NCBI GenBank assembly: GCA_031772625.1
Contig: CM062817.1
Span: forward strand, 893,220,184-893,284,183
Direction of reading: 5' to 3'
From: Pinus tabuliformis
Lineage: Eukaryota > Streptophyta > Pinopsida > Pinales > Pinaceae
Length of the DNA: 64,000 nt
Shown in pieces: positions 31,095 through 41,446 of this stretch (positions are counted from its first letter, which is position 1; every line of letters begins with the position of its first letter). A program made the translations under genes and the position numbers. The notes beneath the pieces are model-generated. The model searched no databases. It had not been told where the DNA came from and saw only the letters and a list, made by a program, of their open reading frames with translations.

Positions 31095-31142
31095 GTGTGA
31101 TGCATACTGACTAGCCAATGGCCAGCTCAGTATGCATCACAC
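31095..31142. promoter_or_regulatory. 16-bp perfect inverted repeat upstream of antisense ORF
   Basis: GTGTGATGCATACTGA at 31095-31110 and its exact reverse complement at 31127-31142 flank a 16-nt loop that itself contains GCCAATGGC. The arm repeats an LTR motif found at 5723-5738. Related motifs lie at 31066 (inverted) and 31158. Position, about 140 bp upstream of the antisense ATG, suggests promoter function. Confidence 0.75.
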
Positions 31143-31179
31143 TTTTCGATGTATACTAGGTGCGATGGGGAGAGAACGA

Positions 31180-31559
31180 ATTGTTCAAACCCCCGAGGCC
31201 AAGAAAAACAGGAAAAGATGCTCATAATTAGAAAAGGAAAGAATGCAATTGAAGAGCTTAGGGTTAGCTCCTACCTTGTCCAAACAGCACCGAAAATAGT
31301 CCACTGAATCTCCCAGAATCAGATAATGAAAATCGAGGAGGAAAACACCTCCAGAGCTCCAACAATCCCAAATTCGAATGAAATGGTAACAATGAGAGGC
31401 AAAAACTACTTTTATGTTACTATTCACGTAATTCAAGTAAGATGTTAATGTTTAACTCATTTTTCAAGCATGTATTTACATTTCTAATCAATTTGATGGG
31501 GCAATTGAACAGGCAGTATGACCGTCAAGAGAACATAGTGTTAATGGTGAATTGAACAT
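31180..31559 (+). other. Non-coding stretch between antisense ORF and 3' stem-loop region
   Basis: Nothing recognisable on either strand; the 83-codon minus frame at 31185-31436 has no motif and may be antisense leader. Confidence 0.4.
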
Positions 31560-32330
31560 CTCTGACTATTATCATGAGCACGTTTCCGCGAAGTTCAAGC
31601 TCATTAAAAAACAAACCTAGCAATGAGCATATGTTCCCCCAGAGTTCAAGCTCATTAAAAAATAAACCCACCTTCAGTAAATATCCTTTATGATCACATT
31701 GCTATCAGCTTTTGAGCCTTGGTCATGTTCTTACCATCACCCCCGCCTTTTTAGCCGATCATACACCTCCACTTGATTTTTTACCCTTTTGAGGAACAGC
31801 TGCGATGAGTGATTCTATTAGCCCCCTTCTTTACACTGTTGTGATTGAAAATTTCCAAACCTTACCTGGAATCATTTGCTATCCAAAAACATCACTCGTT
31901 CCTCAAAAACGAGTCTCCTTTAAGCTCTTTTAGACTCGTAAAATATGAAAATATTGCCGAGAAATTGGCCTCTCCAGGTCGTTAAAGTGATTGGAAGTGC
32001 CATCCCTCTAGATTTTAATATTTTTGGACTTGAGGGATCATTACACAAAAATATCGAGCGCTTGTCTTTTTCAGCTCGCTAAAGTGATCGGAAAATTCAT
32101 CCCTTTCATATTATTTTATAGTTTTTTGGACTTAAGGGATTATACTACAAAAAAGGACTACTGGAGTTTCCTTTCCATCTCCTTTCAGACTCTCTAAAAC
32201 TGAAAAGGACCGAATTATCTTTGTCATTAAACTCATTAAAACAATAGCGACAAATGGACAAGAGCGATTTTCACTGTCACTAGGCTCACTAAAACATAGC
32301 GACAGGTTTTCGTGAAGGGAAAATTATAGA
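31560..32330 (+). other. Stem-loop array in 3' region of plus-strand Tat element
   Basis: Homologous to the array at 16991-17384, in inverted orientation. Clear stems: ATATTTTTG 32018-32026 with CAAAAATAT 32046-32054 (9 bp, 19-nt loop); TTTTTTG 32123-32129 with CAAAAAA 32148-32154; CTTTCAG 32182-32188 with CTGAAAAG 32200-32207 (one bulge); TTTGTC 32220-32225 with GACAAA 32249-32254; TGTCACTA 32275-32282 with TAGCGACA 32297-32304 (one mismatch). Loops are GACTTGAGGGATCA-like or RRCTCAYTAAAACA-like. GAGTTCAAGCTCATTAAAAA-type copies at 31595 and 31648 are decayed members. Confidence 0.7.
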
Positions 32331-33461
32331 ACAAGCATATGTTATCCTCCTCAAGCTTGACAAAAATAAAGAGGTACTGGTCAACAATGACTGGGGAAAA
32401 AGGGAAGAAAACTTGAATAAATTCATTGGTAGCAGATCTCTCTTGAACATGACACTTTCACTCCATCACCATGATTGAGTCGGGTTGGGTTATTCCATTC
32501 ACCAATCATATCACCATTGGTCCTCCATACCATCCATTTTGGGGTTAACGCTACCAATCCATTCCAGTGTCGCCAATATGTTCAAGAGAATTCACTCAGA
32601 GAATTCACCGACCCAGCTAACATCTCATCCGATGCAGTACCTTTGCGCTCCATTTTTTCATGACCGCCACCCTAAACCTTGTATCATCAAATCGTTTTCA
32701 CCTCCACAAAATCATTTTCTCTGTTCCGTATCATAGATGTGGGATTCATTAAGGCCCTCCTACAACGGGTCACTTATTGTCGACATCAACTCATTATCCA
32801 AGAAGTTGACTTAGGAACAACTCTTTCAGTACTTTGAAGCTTGCATGCCTCAATGGAAAGTTTCTCACTTCTGGCGACAGGTTTACATCAATGGCCTTTG
32901 ACGGAAAGACTTTGCGTGATGTTCGACATTGACTCATGTATTCACACCACGTGAATTGTACTGCAGTACCTTGAGGGTCATTATCATTATCGGTGATTCC
33001 TCTCGTGCCTATTAACAGCTTACATCATTGTCTGGTAATCAGGTGATGTCTTTCCATGTTCGACATCAGAACATCTTTTCACATGGATGGACTTGTACTT
33101 CGGGCAAAGATTAAACGAGTTTGAAGACCCTGGATCTAGTTTCATCCATCCAGGATGCGATATATTTAGGAAAATAAATACATCAAATGTACATCATAGC
33201 GGCACAGATAATCATCCAAGCTAAAGGATGATGGCTCTACCAAAATCATCAGTCTGCCACATAGACGACTATTTGTCCTATGTACATAAAAATGAATTTA
33301 TAAAGCTAAGCATGGGAATGCCCGCCTTAGCTAGATCATGAAAATATTATGAACATAATGTATTGTATTGTATCTTATTACAGGTCACCTTCCGATTTGA
33401 AAAACCTCAGATCCTCATGATAAATATTTTCACCCAACATCAGAAGATTTACGACCTCATG
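32331..33461 (+). other. 3' non-coding region of plus-strand Tat element, LTR-proximal
   Basis: No genes. Homologous to 15852-16980 in inverted orientation, so it belongs to the common ancestor of the two Tat-like families. The small frames at 32475-32736 are not conserved. Confidence 0.65.
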
Positions 33462-33475
33462 CTTTAGGGGGAAAC
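33462..33475 (+). other. Polypurine tract of plus-strand Tat element
   Basis: TTTAGGGGGAAAC immediately before the 3' LTR start TGTTATAG at 33476. Confidence 0.9.
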
Positions 33476-34514
33476 TGTTATAGAAATATTTGGGCACTGC
33501 AACCCCAATCACATATGTCCATAAACCAAGGGCTCTCAAATCCCTAAAAGTGTTGTTTCATACCCTAAAGGATCAAGATCAGCTAATTACATCATTTCCC
33601 AGAAGTTCTCCCTGAAAAACTGCTCAGAACTGGTCAAAAACTGGACCATACAGACTACTCCATGATGAGGGTGCGATGCATCTCACCTACTACACATAAA
33701 GGGTGCAATGCATACTAAAAATCCGTTATGTAGGGTGCGATGAGCGAGAGAAAAGAGATGGCAGAGGCAATTTGCTAGGTGGAAACTCAGAGAATCTTCT
33801 AGAAACTGCTCATATGACACTTGCCTCTCTGAATTCGCCCAGGGATGAGTAAGAGATCATGTTATCTCCAAGTGGAACCAAGAACTATCAGTGAAATGAC
33901 ACTAATCAAAATCCCAGAAGCTGACTCACCCCCCTGCAATATATGGATCCCTCATCCTAGAGATCCGGAGGCTGGAATTTTGTAATTTGTAAGGAAGTGC
34001 TATTGGTTTCTCTTTGAGACATTGCCTTGTTGGGTGATCTTTCTTTTCATGAGTTGGAGAGGGATTTCATGCTAGGAGGATGATGTTGGATCAGACAGCT
34101 GGGTTGTAATCCTCTCTTCTACTACTTCTATCAATAAAGCTATTTGAGTTTTCCTCCATATACTTGTATATTTTTGAATCTTGTATTTGTGTATGCATTT
34201 GTATGGTTAATGTACATCTGATTCTACATTGTTTATGGTTATAGATCTCTATGCTTTGATGGTATTTTGCTGCTTTGACTCTACAGGTGTTCTTCGAAGC
34301 GGGAAAAGTGAGAAAGGAGTGGCGAAGCTCTATCAAAGGAGAGAGGAAACATGCAAGGAGCCAAGAGAAAGACTGAGGTTGGTACTCTCTACTTCTCTCT
34401 CATCTATCTCTCATAAAGGAAAACACAAGTTACTTTAAATTGTTTGTTTCTAAGATAGCTACCCATCTTAGTGGGACTAGCAGCTCTGAATGGACACTAG
34501 TTTTCCCAGAAACA
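33476..34514 (+). repeat. 3' LTR of plus-strand Tat element
   Basis: 1039 bp, partner of 5498-6540. The motif triad is conserved at 33669, 33701 and 33733, again exactly 32 bp apart, the middle copy mutated to GGGTGCAATGCAT. Followed by CCCAC at 34515-34519. Confidence 0.93.
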
Positions 34515-34519
34515 CCCAC

Positions 34520-34873
34520 ACCTCGTAGCATTATCGGTTGTCCCTCCAGAAATTGTGCAATCTTATAAGGTAGTCCAACCTTGAGGATCTGAATTATGCA
34601 ATACAGAAAGTAAATCCAATCTTGAGCTCAAAAACTACAAAATTCTAGGAGGAAACCTAACCTTGAGCTCAAAAATTGTGCAAAGCTTCCCTTGCTCTCA
34701 GACACTGCCAAATTCACTGAGTCAAGGAGTTTCCTAGTCCCCTGTAGTTTGGAACTATGCAATACTTCTTGGTAGTATGAATGGCCAATCTCCTCAAAAA
34801 GAAAAAAATAGTAAAAGATCAATCCCTATAAAATAGGGAGTGATCAATTAGATTCCCGAAGAGCGGTACAAGT
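34520..34873 (+). other. E2 internal sequence between two insertions
   Basis: Non-coding. A degenerate motif pair (ATTGTGCAA or TATGCAATA with CCTTGAGCTCA or CCTTGAGGATC) recurs at about 34543, 34571, 34620, 34661 and 34755, roughly every 45-90 bp. Similar wording returns at about 46735-46950, beyond the chromovirus, so it is a property of E2. Confidence 0.4.
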
Positions 34874-35209
34874 TGTTATGCAACTAGCTCACAAAATAGA
34901 AGAAAATATAGGAAAACGACTTCAAAATCATCCTTTTTGAGGGGGAAACCTCCTTTACATTACACAAATGAACGATTCTTGGATGATTCAAATGAAAAAA
35001 CCTCATTTCTATATATAGGAGTCTAAGGGGTCACAATATAATCAAAGTCGACATAACAATAATAATGTAAGGGCACAACAATAACAATAGTGGGCTTCTA
35101 TGGGGCACAATAATAACAATATGGGGACAACATGGGCACAACAATAATAATAAGGGGCTACAATGACAATAATAATAAGGGAATACACTAGTATTATAGG
35201 GAACTAACA
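34874..35209 (-). repeat. 3' LTR of chromovirus
   Basis: 336 bp, partner of 45821-46165. Contains AATAATAA-rich repeats (35050-35185), which produce spurious frames. Confidence 0.92.
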
Positions 35210-35634
35210 TGCCCCTCTCCTTCAAAAAAGTGTTGTCCTTAACACTTGAGTAGTTCTGGATGCTTCTGTATAAAATTATCATCCTCCCATGTGGAATCTT
35301 TAGTGGGTAAGTTCTTCCACTTGATGATATACTCTGAAATTGATCAATTTCGCAGCTATTGACTTCTTGTTTCTGTGACTTCTTTAGGCTCCAAGATGGT
35401 TTTTCCTTCCTCTTCAAGTTATGGAAATGTTGTTTGAACTGGGAGCTTGTCACCTATAACCTTCTTTAAGCATGAAACATGGAAAACTGGGTGCACTCAA
35501 GAAGATGCAGGATGCTCCAATTTGTATGCCATAGTATCAATCTTTTGTAACACCTTGTACAAACCATAATACTTTGGTGATAATTTATTATCCTTCTTAG
35601 CTTTCTTGAGGAACATTTGTTTGTATGGTTGTAG
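35210..35634 (-). pseudogene. Chromovirus integrase C-terminus and chromodomain
   Basis: Between integrase and the 3' LTR the minus strand reads EYIIKWKNLPTKDSTWEDD at 35334 to 35281, the core of a chromodomain (aromatic Y and W plus the T-W-E end), followed by NFIQKHPEL. Upstream EGKTILEPKEVTE is the start of the same domain, with two stops between. Chromodomains direct integration to particular histone marks. Confidence 0.75.
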
Positions 35635-36486
35635 TCATAGATATACCCAGTCACCTACATCAAAACTTCGTTCACTACAATGTTGATATGTCTGTTCTTT
35701 CATTCTATTATGCGCCAAAGTGAGGTTATCCTTTAAGAGTTGGAGAACTTGTTGTTGAGGCTCAATGTGATCTTCCACTTCTTGTACCTTAGAATTTTCT
35801 CTTAAATATGATGTGACAGATGGTGGATGATACCCATAAACTGCCATAAATGGGGTCATTTTTGTTGCAGTATGAAAGGAAGTTTTATACCACCATTCAG
35901 CTGGAGGCAACCACTTTACCAATTGTGTATGTTTATCATATACAAAGCAATGAAGATATCCTTCCAAACATTTGTTCACTATCTCAATTTTCCCATCAGA
36001 TTGGGGATGATAAGATGAGATGTGAGCTAATTGAGTACCCAAACAAGAAAATAATTCTATCCAAAAATTTCTAGTGAAAATGGGTTCTCTGTCGCTTACA
36101 ATAATCTTTGGGTTTCCATGTAGCTTTTGAATTGTTTCCATAAATGCAGTAGCAACTCTATTGGATTTAAATGGATGAGATAATGCAAAAAAGTGTGCAT
36201 ACTTGGTAAGCCTATAAACTACCATCATGATGACACTCTTTCCTTCAGACTTGGGTAAACCTATGATAAAACACATTGAAACCTCCTCCCATCGTTAACT
36301 TGGAATGGATAAAGGTTGTAATAGACCCTGGGTCTTAATTGTCTCAACTGTATTTTGTTGGCAAACCAAACATTCCGCCATAAATTTTTGAATATTAGAT
36401 TGAAGGCCATCCCAAAAAAAATCCTTCTTAACCTTGTGGTAAGTTTTTAAAAGTCCTGAGTGCCCTCCTAAGGGAGAGGTGTGCAA
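35635..36486 (-). pseudogene. Chromovirus integrase
   Basis: The zinc-binding part is at 36486-36295 (HTSPLGGHSGLLKTYHKVKK, then ECLVCQQNT). The core at 36276-35635 is open but the first catalytic Asp is lost: the expected S-M-D-F reads S-M-C-F (codon 36271-36273). The second Asp (IIVSDREPIF) and Glu (HPQSDGKIEIVNK) are kept. The frame ends near the end of the core at QHCSERSFDVGDWVYL. It is catalytically dead as it stands. Confidence 0.85.
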
Positions 36487-37152
36487 TTCCAGAAGAATAT
36501 TTTTTTTGAGTTAGGAATTCTTATAGAGGTATAAGCGATCTTTGTACCATAACGAAACATTTTTCCAGCTAAATGTATTAGATGTACTGGGATCTTGCTA
36601 CAATTTTTGAATTAGTGCCCACACTTCTTTGTCATTCTTACATTAATCCCTTGCTTCGTTTATCCAATCTGGTTGGATAATAGAAATGGCACAAAACAAT
36701 GCTTCCACACCCTCATCCTTTCTTGAGAGTGCATCTGCAATAACATTTTTCTTCCATTTTTTGTAGATGATTTCAAAGTCATAACCCAACATCTTTGTGA
36801 CCCATTTTTGCTGCTCTTCTAAAGATGATCTTTTTTATAAAAAGTATTTAATACTATCATGATATGTTTTTACCTTGAAGTTTCTTCCCATTAGGTAAGG
36901 TCGTCATTTCTTAAGTGAATGTAGTATTGCCAACATTTCCTTCTCATAAATAGCTTTGTGTAAATAATTTCCTTTGATTGGATGACTTTCGAAAGAAATG
37001 GGTCTTCCTTCTTGTATTAAAACAACACCAATTCCATTTCCTGAGGCATCACATTCAATAATAAAGGTTTTTGTGAAGTTTGGTGTAGCTAAGACCGGTG
37101 CTTCGCACATTTCCTCTTTAATATGTTTAAAGGTCTTTGTTGCTTCTGGAGT
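36487..37152 (-). pseudogene. Chromovirus RNase H
   Basis: 37110-36904 reads [20 protein letters not shown] (first catalytic Asp present), [20 protein letters not shown] and [13 protein letters not shown], the gypsy RNase H core. The rest to 36490 is readable only across stops. Confidence 0.82.
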
Positions 37153-38170
37153 CTAAGAAAATGCATCTTTCTTCAGTAATGTTGTTAGAGGTGTTGTTAT
37201 TCTCCCATAATTCTTAACAAACTTGAGATAATACCCTATCAACCCAAGAAATCCTTGTAGATGCTTTATGGATGTGGAGATTTTCCATTCCTTAATGGCT
37301 TTAATTTTGCTAGGGTCTACCTTAAAACCTTCATGAAACACAATATGGCCCAGGTATTCCACCTCTTGTACTCCAAAGAAGCATTTGGAGACTTTTGCAT
37401 ATAATTGTTTCTCCTCCAATAGGTTGAGCAACCTATCAACATGTTGAACACGATCATTCCAAGACTTACTGTAGATTAGTATATCACCAAAAAATACTAA
37501 CACAAATTTTCTAAGGAAGGGTTTGAAAATGGAATGCATCAAACCTTGAAATGTAGAAGGTGCACTGGTAAGGCCAAAAGGCATGACCAAAATTCATAAT
37601 GACCCTCATGAGTTCTAAATGTTGTTTTTTAAATGTCTTCATTCTTCATTATGATTTAATGATATCCTGAATGAACATCCAACTTGGCGAAGTAAATTGC
37701 TCCATGTAATTCATCCAACAATTCATCAATGACAGGAATGGGAAATTTATCTTTAATAGTGAGATTTTTGAGCTCACTATAATCCGAACACATGCACCAT
37801 GATCCATCCTTTCTATGCACGAATACTACTACAATAGAGAAGGAACTGTGACTAAGTTGAATTATCATTTCTGCAACCATACGTTCAATTTCACTCTTTT
37901 GGGAATATGGATATATGTAAGCCCTGATGTTTGGAGAAACACTTCCTGGAATCAAATGAATATCATGATCATGATCATGAATAGGTGGGAGGCCTTTGGG
38001 AGTCTCAAATAACTTGGAATGATTGTCCAAAACGTTTTTAAGATCTAGAGAAATAGATGATTTCGATGTGGGAACCTCTAGTGAACATAATTGTGCAATT
38101 ACACCCCATTGTTCTTTCTTTAGAATATTTTTCATGTTGGTAGAGATTATTATATTTCCATGTTTCCCTG
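37153..38170 (-). pseudogene. Chromovirus reverse transcriptase
   Basis: The N-terminal part (to 37656) has HRKDGSWCMCSDYSELKNLT and YFAKLDVHSGYH, the first catalytic Asp. The second part (37590-37153) begins MVMPFGLTSAPSTFQGLMH. The catalytic box at 37483-37494 reads FFGD where FFDD is expected, so one metal-binding Asp is lost. A frameshift near 37600-37650 separates the parts. The nested element at 38176 splits the upstream linker: GKGVVLRGIA continues as GKHGNIIISTNM once it is removed. Confidence 0.87.
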
Positions 38171-38175
38171 CGATA

Positions 38176-38529
38176 TGAAGAAGAATCACAAAGACATATA
38201 CCCACATGCACATCAAATTAACACACAAATATTAAACTGGCGAATAAGGCAGAGAGCCATCATGTGGTCTCTCATGATCATGTAATTCACATTATTCAAA
38301 AAATTTAATAATACATTTAAATACATGAGTAAGTGGTCCTAAGATAGTGCGTCTATCTTAGAATCACTTGGTTGAGACAATTTCTCAACTTACACACTAA
38401 TTTAGGAGAGCTAGTTGGAGAGAATCTCTCTTCCAAACTAGACTCTTTAGTTTGAGGAATTCTCATGATTTTATTTAGTTAATTTAATAATTGGATTTAT
38501 TATTGATTTTTAAGAGAGTGAGGCTAACA
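38176..38529 (-). repeat. 3' LTR of nested non-autonomous element
   Basis: 354 bp, the same length as and closely similar to 43149-43502. Followed on the plus strand by TT and 13 C, the complement of the polypurine tract (38532-38544). Confidence 0.92.
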
Positions 38530-38544
38530 TTCCCCCCCCCCCCC

Positions 38545-39700
38545 CAATGATAAATAAAAAATGAACAAGGAACCATCTTCCAAGTTCTCAAGTTGATCCT
38601 CAAAAAACATTTGCCTGAAAAACTACCAAAGATGGATGTTGAAGAAACTACAATATGAAGAGACCATGAGTCAGCTGCATGACTGATTCATCTCTGAATG
38701 TTGCTTGACAACTCCATAATGTGCCAAGCCACAAAAGGATCCAACTATCCTTTGTTTTAAAACAACATCCCATGTCCACTGACACAATTTGATGAACGCC
38801 CACTGGCATATTTGCTTATGAGGATCACCCACTGGCTGATGAAGATTCCCATTGGCTGCTTCATTGATGTTGTTGATACTTTCAGTATGACAACCACTTG
38901 TCAATTTCATTGAAATCTTCCCCCCTTTTTCAGCTGAAAGGATCCAAAATATACCTGAACTCCCCCCTGTAAGTGGAGGAGTATTTCACTGGTGTACTCC
39001 CTCGTTGAACTGCACGAGAGTACCATCTTCATTTGACTGTTGGCTGCAATATGTGTGAGTGAATCTAATTGTAAAACTTGTACAATATTCTGGCTAGGAT
39101 GACCATTCCCATGGATCAATCCATGAATAATCGATCTTTAATCTAGCAGGTTGGTCTTATTTGCATCATTTCTTTGATGAATGATTATGGTTGCCACAAT
39201 GGTGATGAGGATGGAGATCAAAACACTGATCTTACAGATGACCAGTTCTTTGACAATGAGAACATGTCAATTTGTCTGCAACTTGAGTTTGTGTGCATTT
39301 CTATTTGTCTTCAACTTCAGTTTGTGTGCATTGACGTCGGTCTGCAAGTTGTTGAGAACTTGCTAAGGTGATTTGTTCAAGTAATCCAGCACTGACGAAC
39401 TGAATGGGCTTTGGATAATCAGGGATATTTAAGTTGTCGTTATCTTTGACATATCCTAAGCCACGTCGATTGCGATTACTTTGAATTTCTTCCCATGCCT
39501 TGATGATGGGTTTGGAAGAAAGTTGAACTGGAACAACTTCAACACTTGAAGCTGGTTGGAAGAATGAAGTCGAATGATCAGCTGTCTCTGGATTGGTCAA
39601 AGACTTGGAAACAACACGCTTCTCTTGCAACTCATTTATCTACAGTTGCGACTCCAGTTGAAGGAAATCAATCGTTTCATGTGCATGTTGAATATGCACT
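38545..39700 (-). pseudogene. Short unrecognised frames in nested element
   Basis: Frames at 39630-39301 (109 residues, with IIKAWEEIQSNRNRRGLGYV and DNLNIPDYPKPIQFV), 39119-38907 and 38910-38671. The Arg-Gly-Leu-Gly-Tyr piece is faintly reminiscent of segments seen in plant retroelement polyproteins, but I cannot name a domain. They may be remnants of the parental polyprotein. Confidence 0.3.
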
Positions 39701-39789
39701 TGAATGTCGGCAAGATTGGTTTTGCTGATGTGCACCATGTCACCAGCTGATGATAACATTAAATTGTTAATAATTTGGGACAACTGAAT

Positions 39790-40345
39790 TTGTGTCACCA
39801 TGTTGCCTTGCTTACTTTGAAGTCAGGCTCGCTTGTCATAGAAGTCGTGCTTGAAAATATTGCTTACTTGAGTCGATCACTGAAATGACACGCTCGCTTG
39901 TACTGGTTGTTGATTGCTGATGCTTTTAAAAACTTGCTTGAACTGCTGATTGTACACTCGCTTGATGACAATCGATTTTCTTGAATGAAACGTTATGAAT
40001 GCTTTAATGAACTTTACGCAGGCCCACTTGTTGTGCATTGAACTGTTGTACTTGATTTGGTTACTTGACATGCTCGCTTGATCTTAGGGCCCTTGCTATA
40101 AACACATGCTTGTTTTGATGCTTACTTGAAGATTAAAGTCCAAGCTCGTTTGAAGATGATTGATTGCTTAATTATGTGCTTGAACTTGCTTGATTGTTTT
40201 ATGCGTACTTGAATGAAATACTCACGCTTTCTTGCTTGATTTTTTTGTGAACACGTTCGCTTGCTTGATTGTTATTATGAACACGCTCACTTGCTTGATT
40301 GTACTTTCTTGAAATACTTGTTTTCTTGAACTCTTGTGTTATTAC
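39790..40345 (-). repeat. Dispersed CTTGCTTGA-type motif field
   Basis: GCTTGCTTGATT, ACTCGCTTGAT, ACTTGCTTGA and similar words recur more than twenty times over about 550 bp with irregular spacing. On the minus strand the core is TCAAGCAAGC. Not a clean tandem repeat; no coding content. Confidence 0.6.
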
Positions 40346-41378
40346 TGCAGTTAGTGATGCAGTGAATGGGATAAAAAAATGATGGGTGTCGAACACAGTC
40401 GAACATGCACCCAAATGATAAATGTTCAAGTGACAACTGACTTGACTTAATGTGTTCACCTTAACCAGTCAAATTAGGGTGTCGGTTACAACTGAGAATG
40501 CACCCATACAATTCAGTTAAAAAATGTTTATCTGCAAGTGATACAAAAAATGTTGATGATGTTGATGTCGTCTTGGCTTGAAATGCTTGATTTTGTAGTG
40601 TCCTTAACTTGATGGCATCAATTAGCTGTTGTGAAATGTTGTTGCGGAATATTACTTTTATCAAGTTGATGATGTGACACTTTGTGCTTATGAACTTAAT
40701 TGATTATGGGAGCTTTGATTTCAAGAGCTTGATCGATGACTTGTATATGTAAACTTTCTTATGTGCATGTAGTTGTTTTGTTTAAGCATAATAAAGAGAG
40801 TGTTTTACAAATTCAACTCAAATCATGCAAGCACATTCACGACACCGATTGTACCTATGATCCCCTTATTCAATTTCAGGCGGATCTAGGACACGATCAC
40901 CACAAAAGATATGTTTTTATTAACCTTCAAGATACATCATCATGACAATGTCTTTAGTGGGGCATCTCAAGCATAGACTGAGAACTCCTTAGCGTCAAAT
41001 TGTCTTCAAAATGACTCATCCGATTTCTTCAACAAAATATGAAAATAGCCTCCTTAACAATAAGAATGCCAAGCTCACAGCCCCTTGAAGCAACTTGTCT
41101 TCAAAAATAAATGTACACTGACTCAATCTGCTAAAAAATAAAGCTTTCTTCAAAATACAACAATGAGCTTCCCTTTTAAAAATCTTCACTTATCACTCCA
41201 AAATTACAAAATATGCACCTTATGACTTCACAAAAGCACTTATGACTCCATGACATAAAAAATTACAAATACTCCTTATCTCTCCAAAATAAAAAATTAA
41301 TGCACCTCTCTTAAAAATTACCTTATTTCTCCAAAACACTCCTTATTACTCCATTAACTTTATTTATGCAAATATTAC

Positions 41379-41380
<2 letters not shown>
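40346..41380. other. Non-coding interior of nested element
   Basis: AT-rich; I see no gene or clear repeat apart from short copies of CTTATNACTCC and CAAAATA(A) words between 41160 and 41360. Confidence 0.4.

Positions 41381-41381
<1 letters not shown>

Positions 41382-41444
<63 letters not shown>
41382..41444. repeat. (TA)n microsatellite
   Basis: About 31 uninterrupted TA units, a perfect dinucleotide run inside the nested element. Length is likely variable between individuals and prone to assembly error. Confidence 0.95.

Positions 41445-41446
<2 letters not shown>

Larger units (their letters stand above)
5498..34514 (+). mobile_element. Tat-lineage Ty3/gypsy retrotransposon (plus strand), twice interrupted
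   Basis: LTRs at 5498-6540 and 33476-34514 begin TGTTATAG and end GAAACA, flanked by identical 5-bp CCCAC at 5493-5497 and 34515-34519. A primer-binding-like TGGCAACTCCACTGGGAA follows the left LTR, and a polypurine tract TTTAGGGGGAAAC precedes the right one. Removing the nested Copia (8055-14179) and minus-strand Tat-like element (14777-22697) with their duplications leaves about 15 kb, large as expected for Tat/Ogre-like elements. The order is gag, protease, RT, degenerate RNase H, integrase, a second aRNH-type RNase H, and an antisense ORF. The YLDDLPAHLQK box and the aRNH place it in the Tat clade. All frames carry stops or shifts, so it is not autonomous now. Confidence 0.93.

Noticed and set aside
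41382-41444. (TA)n run as an origin or regulatory site
   Set aside because: A perfect dinucleotide microsatellite explains it without further function.
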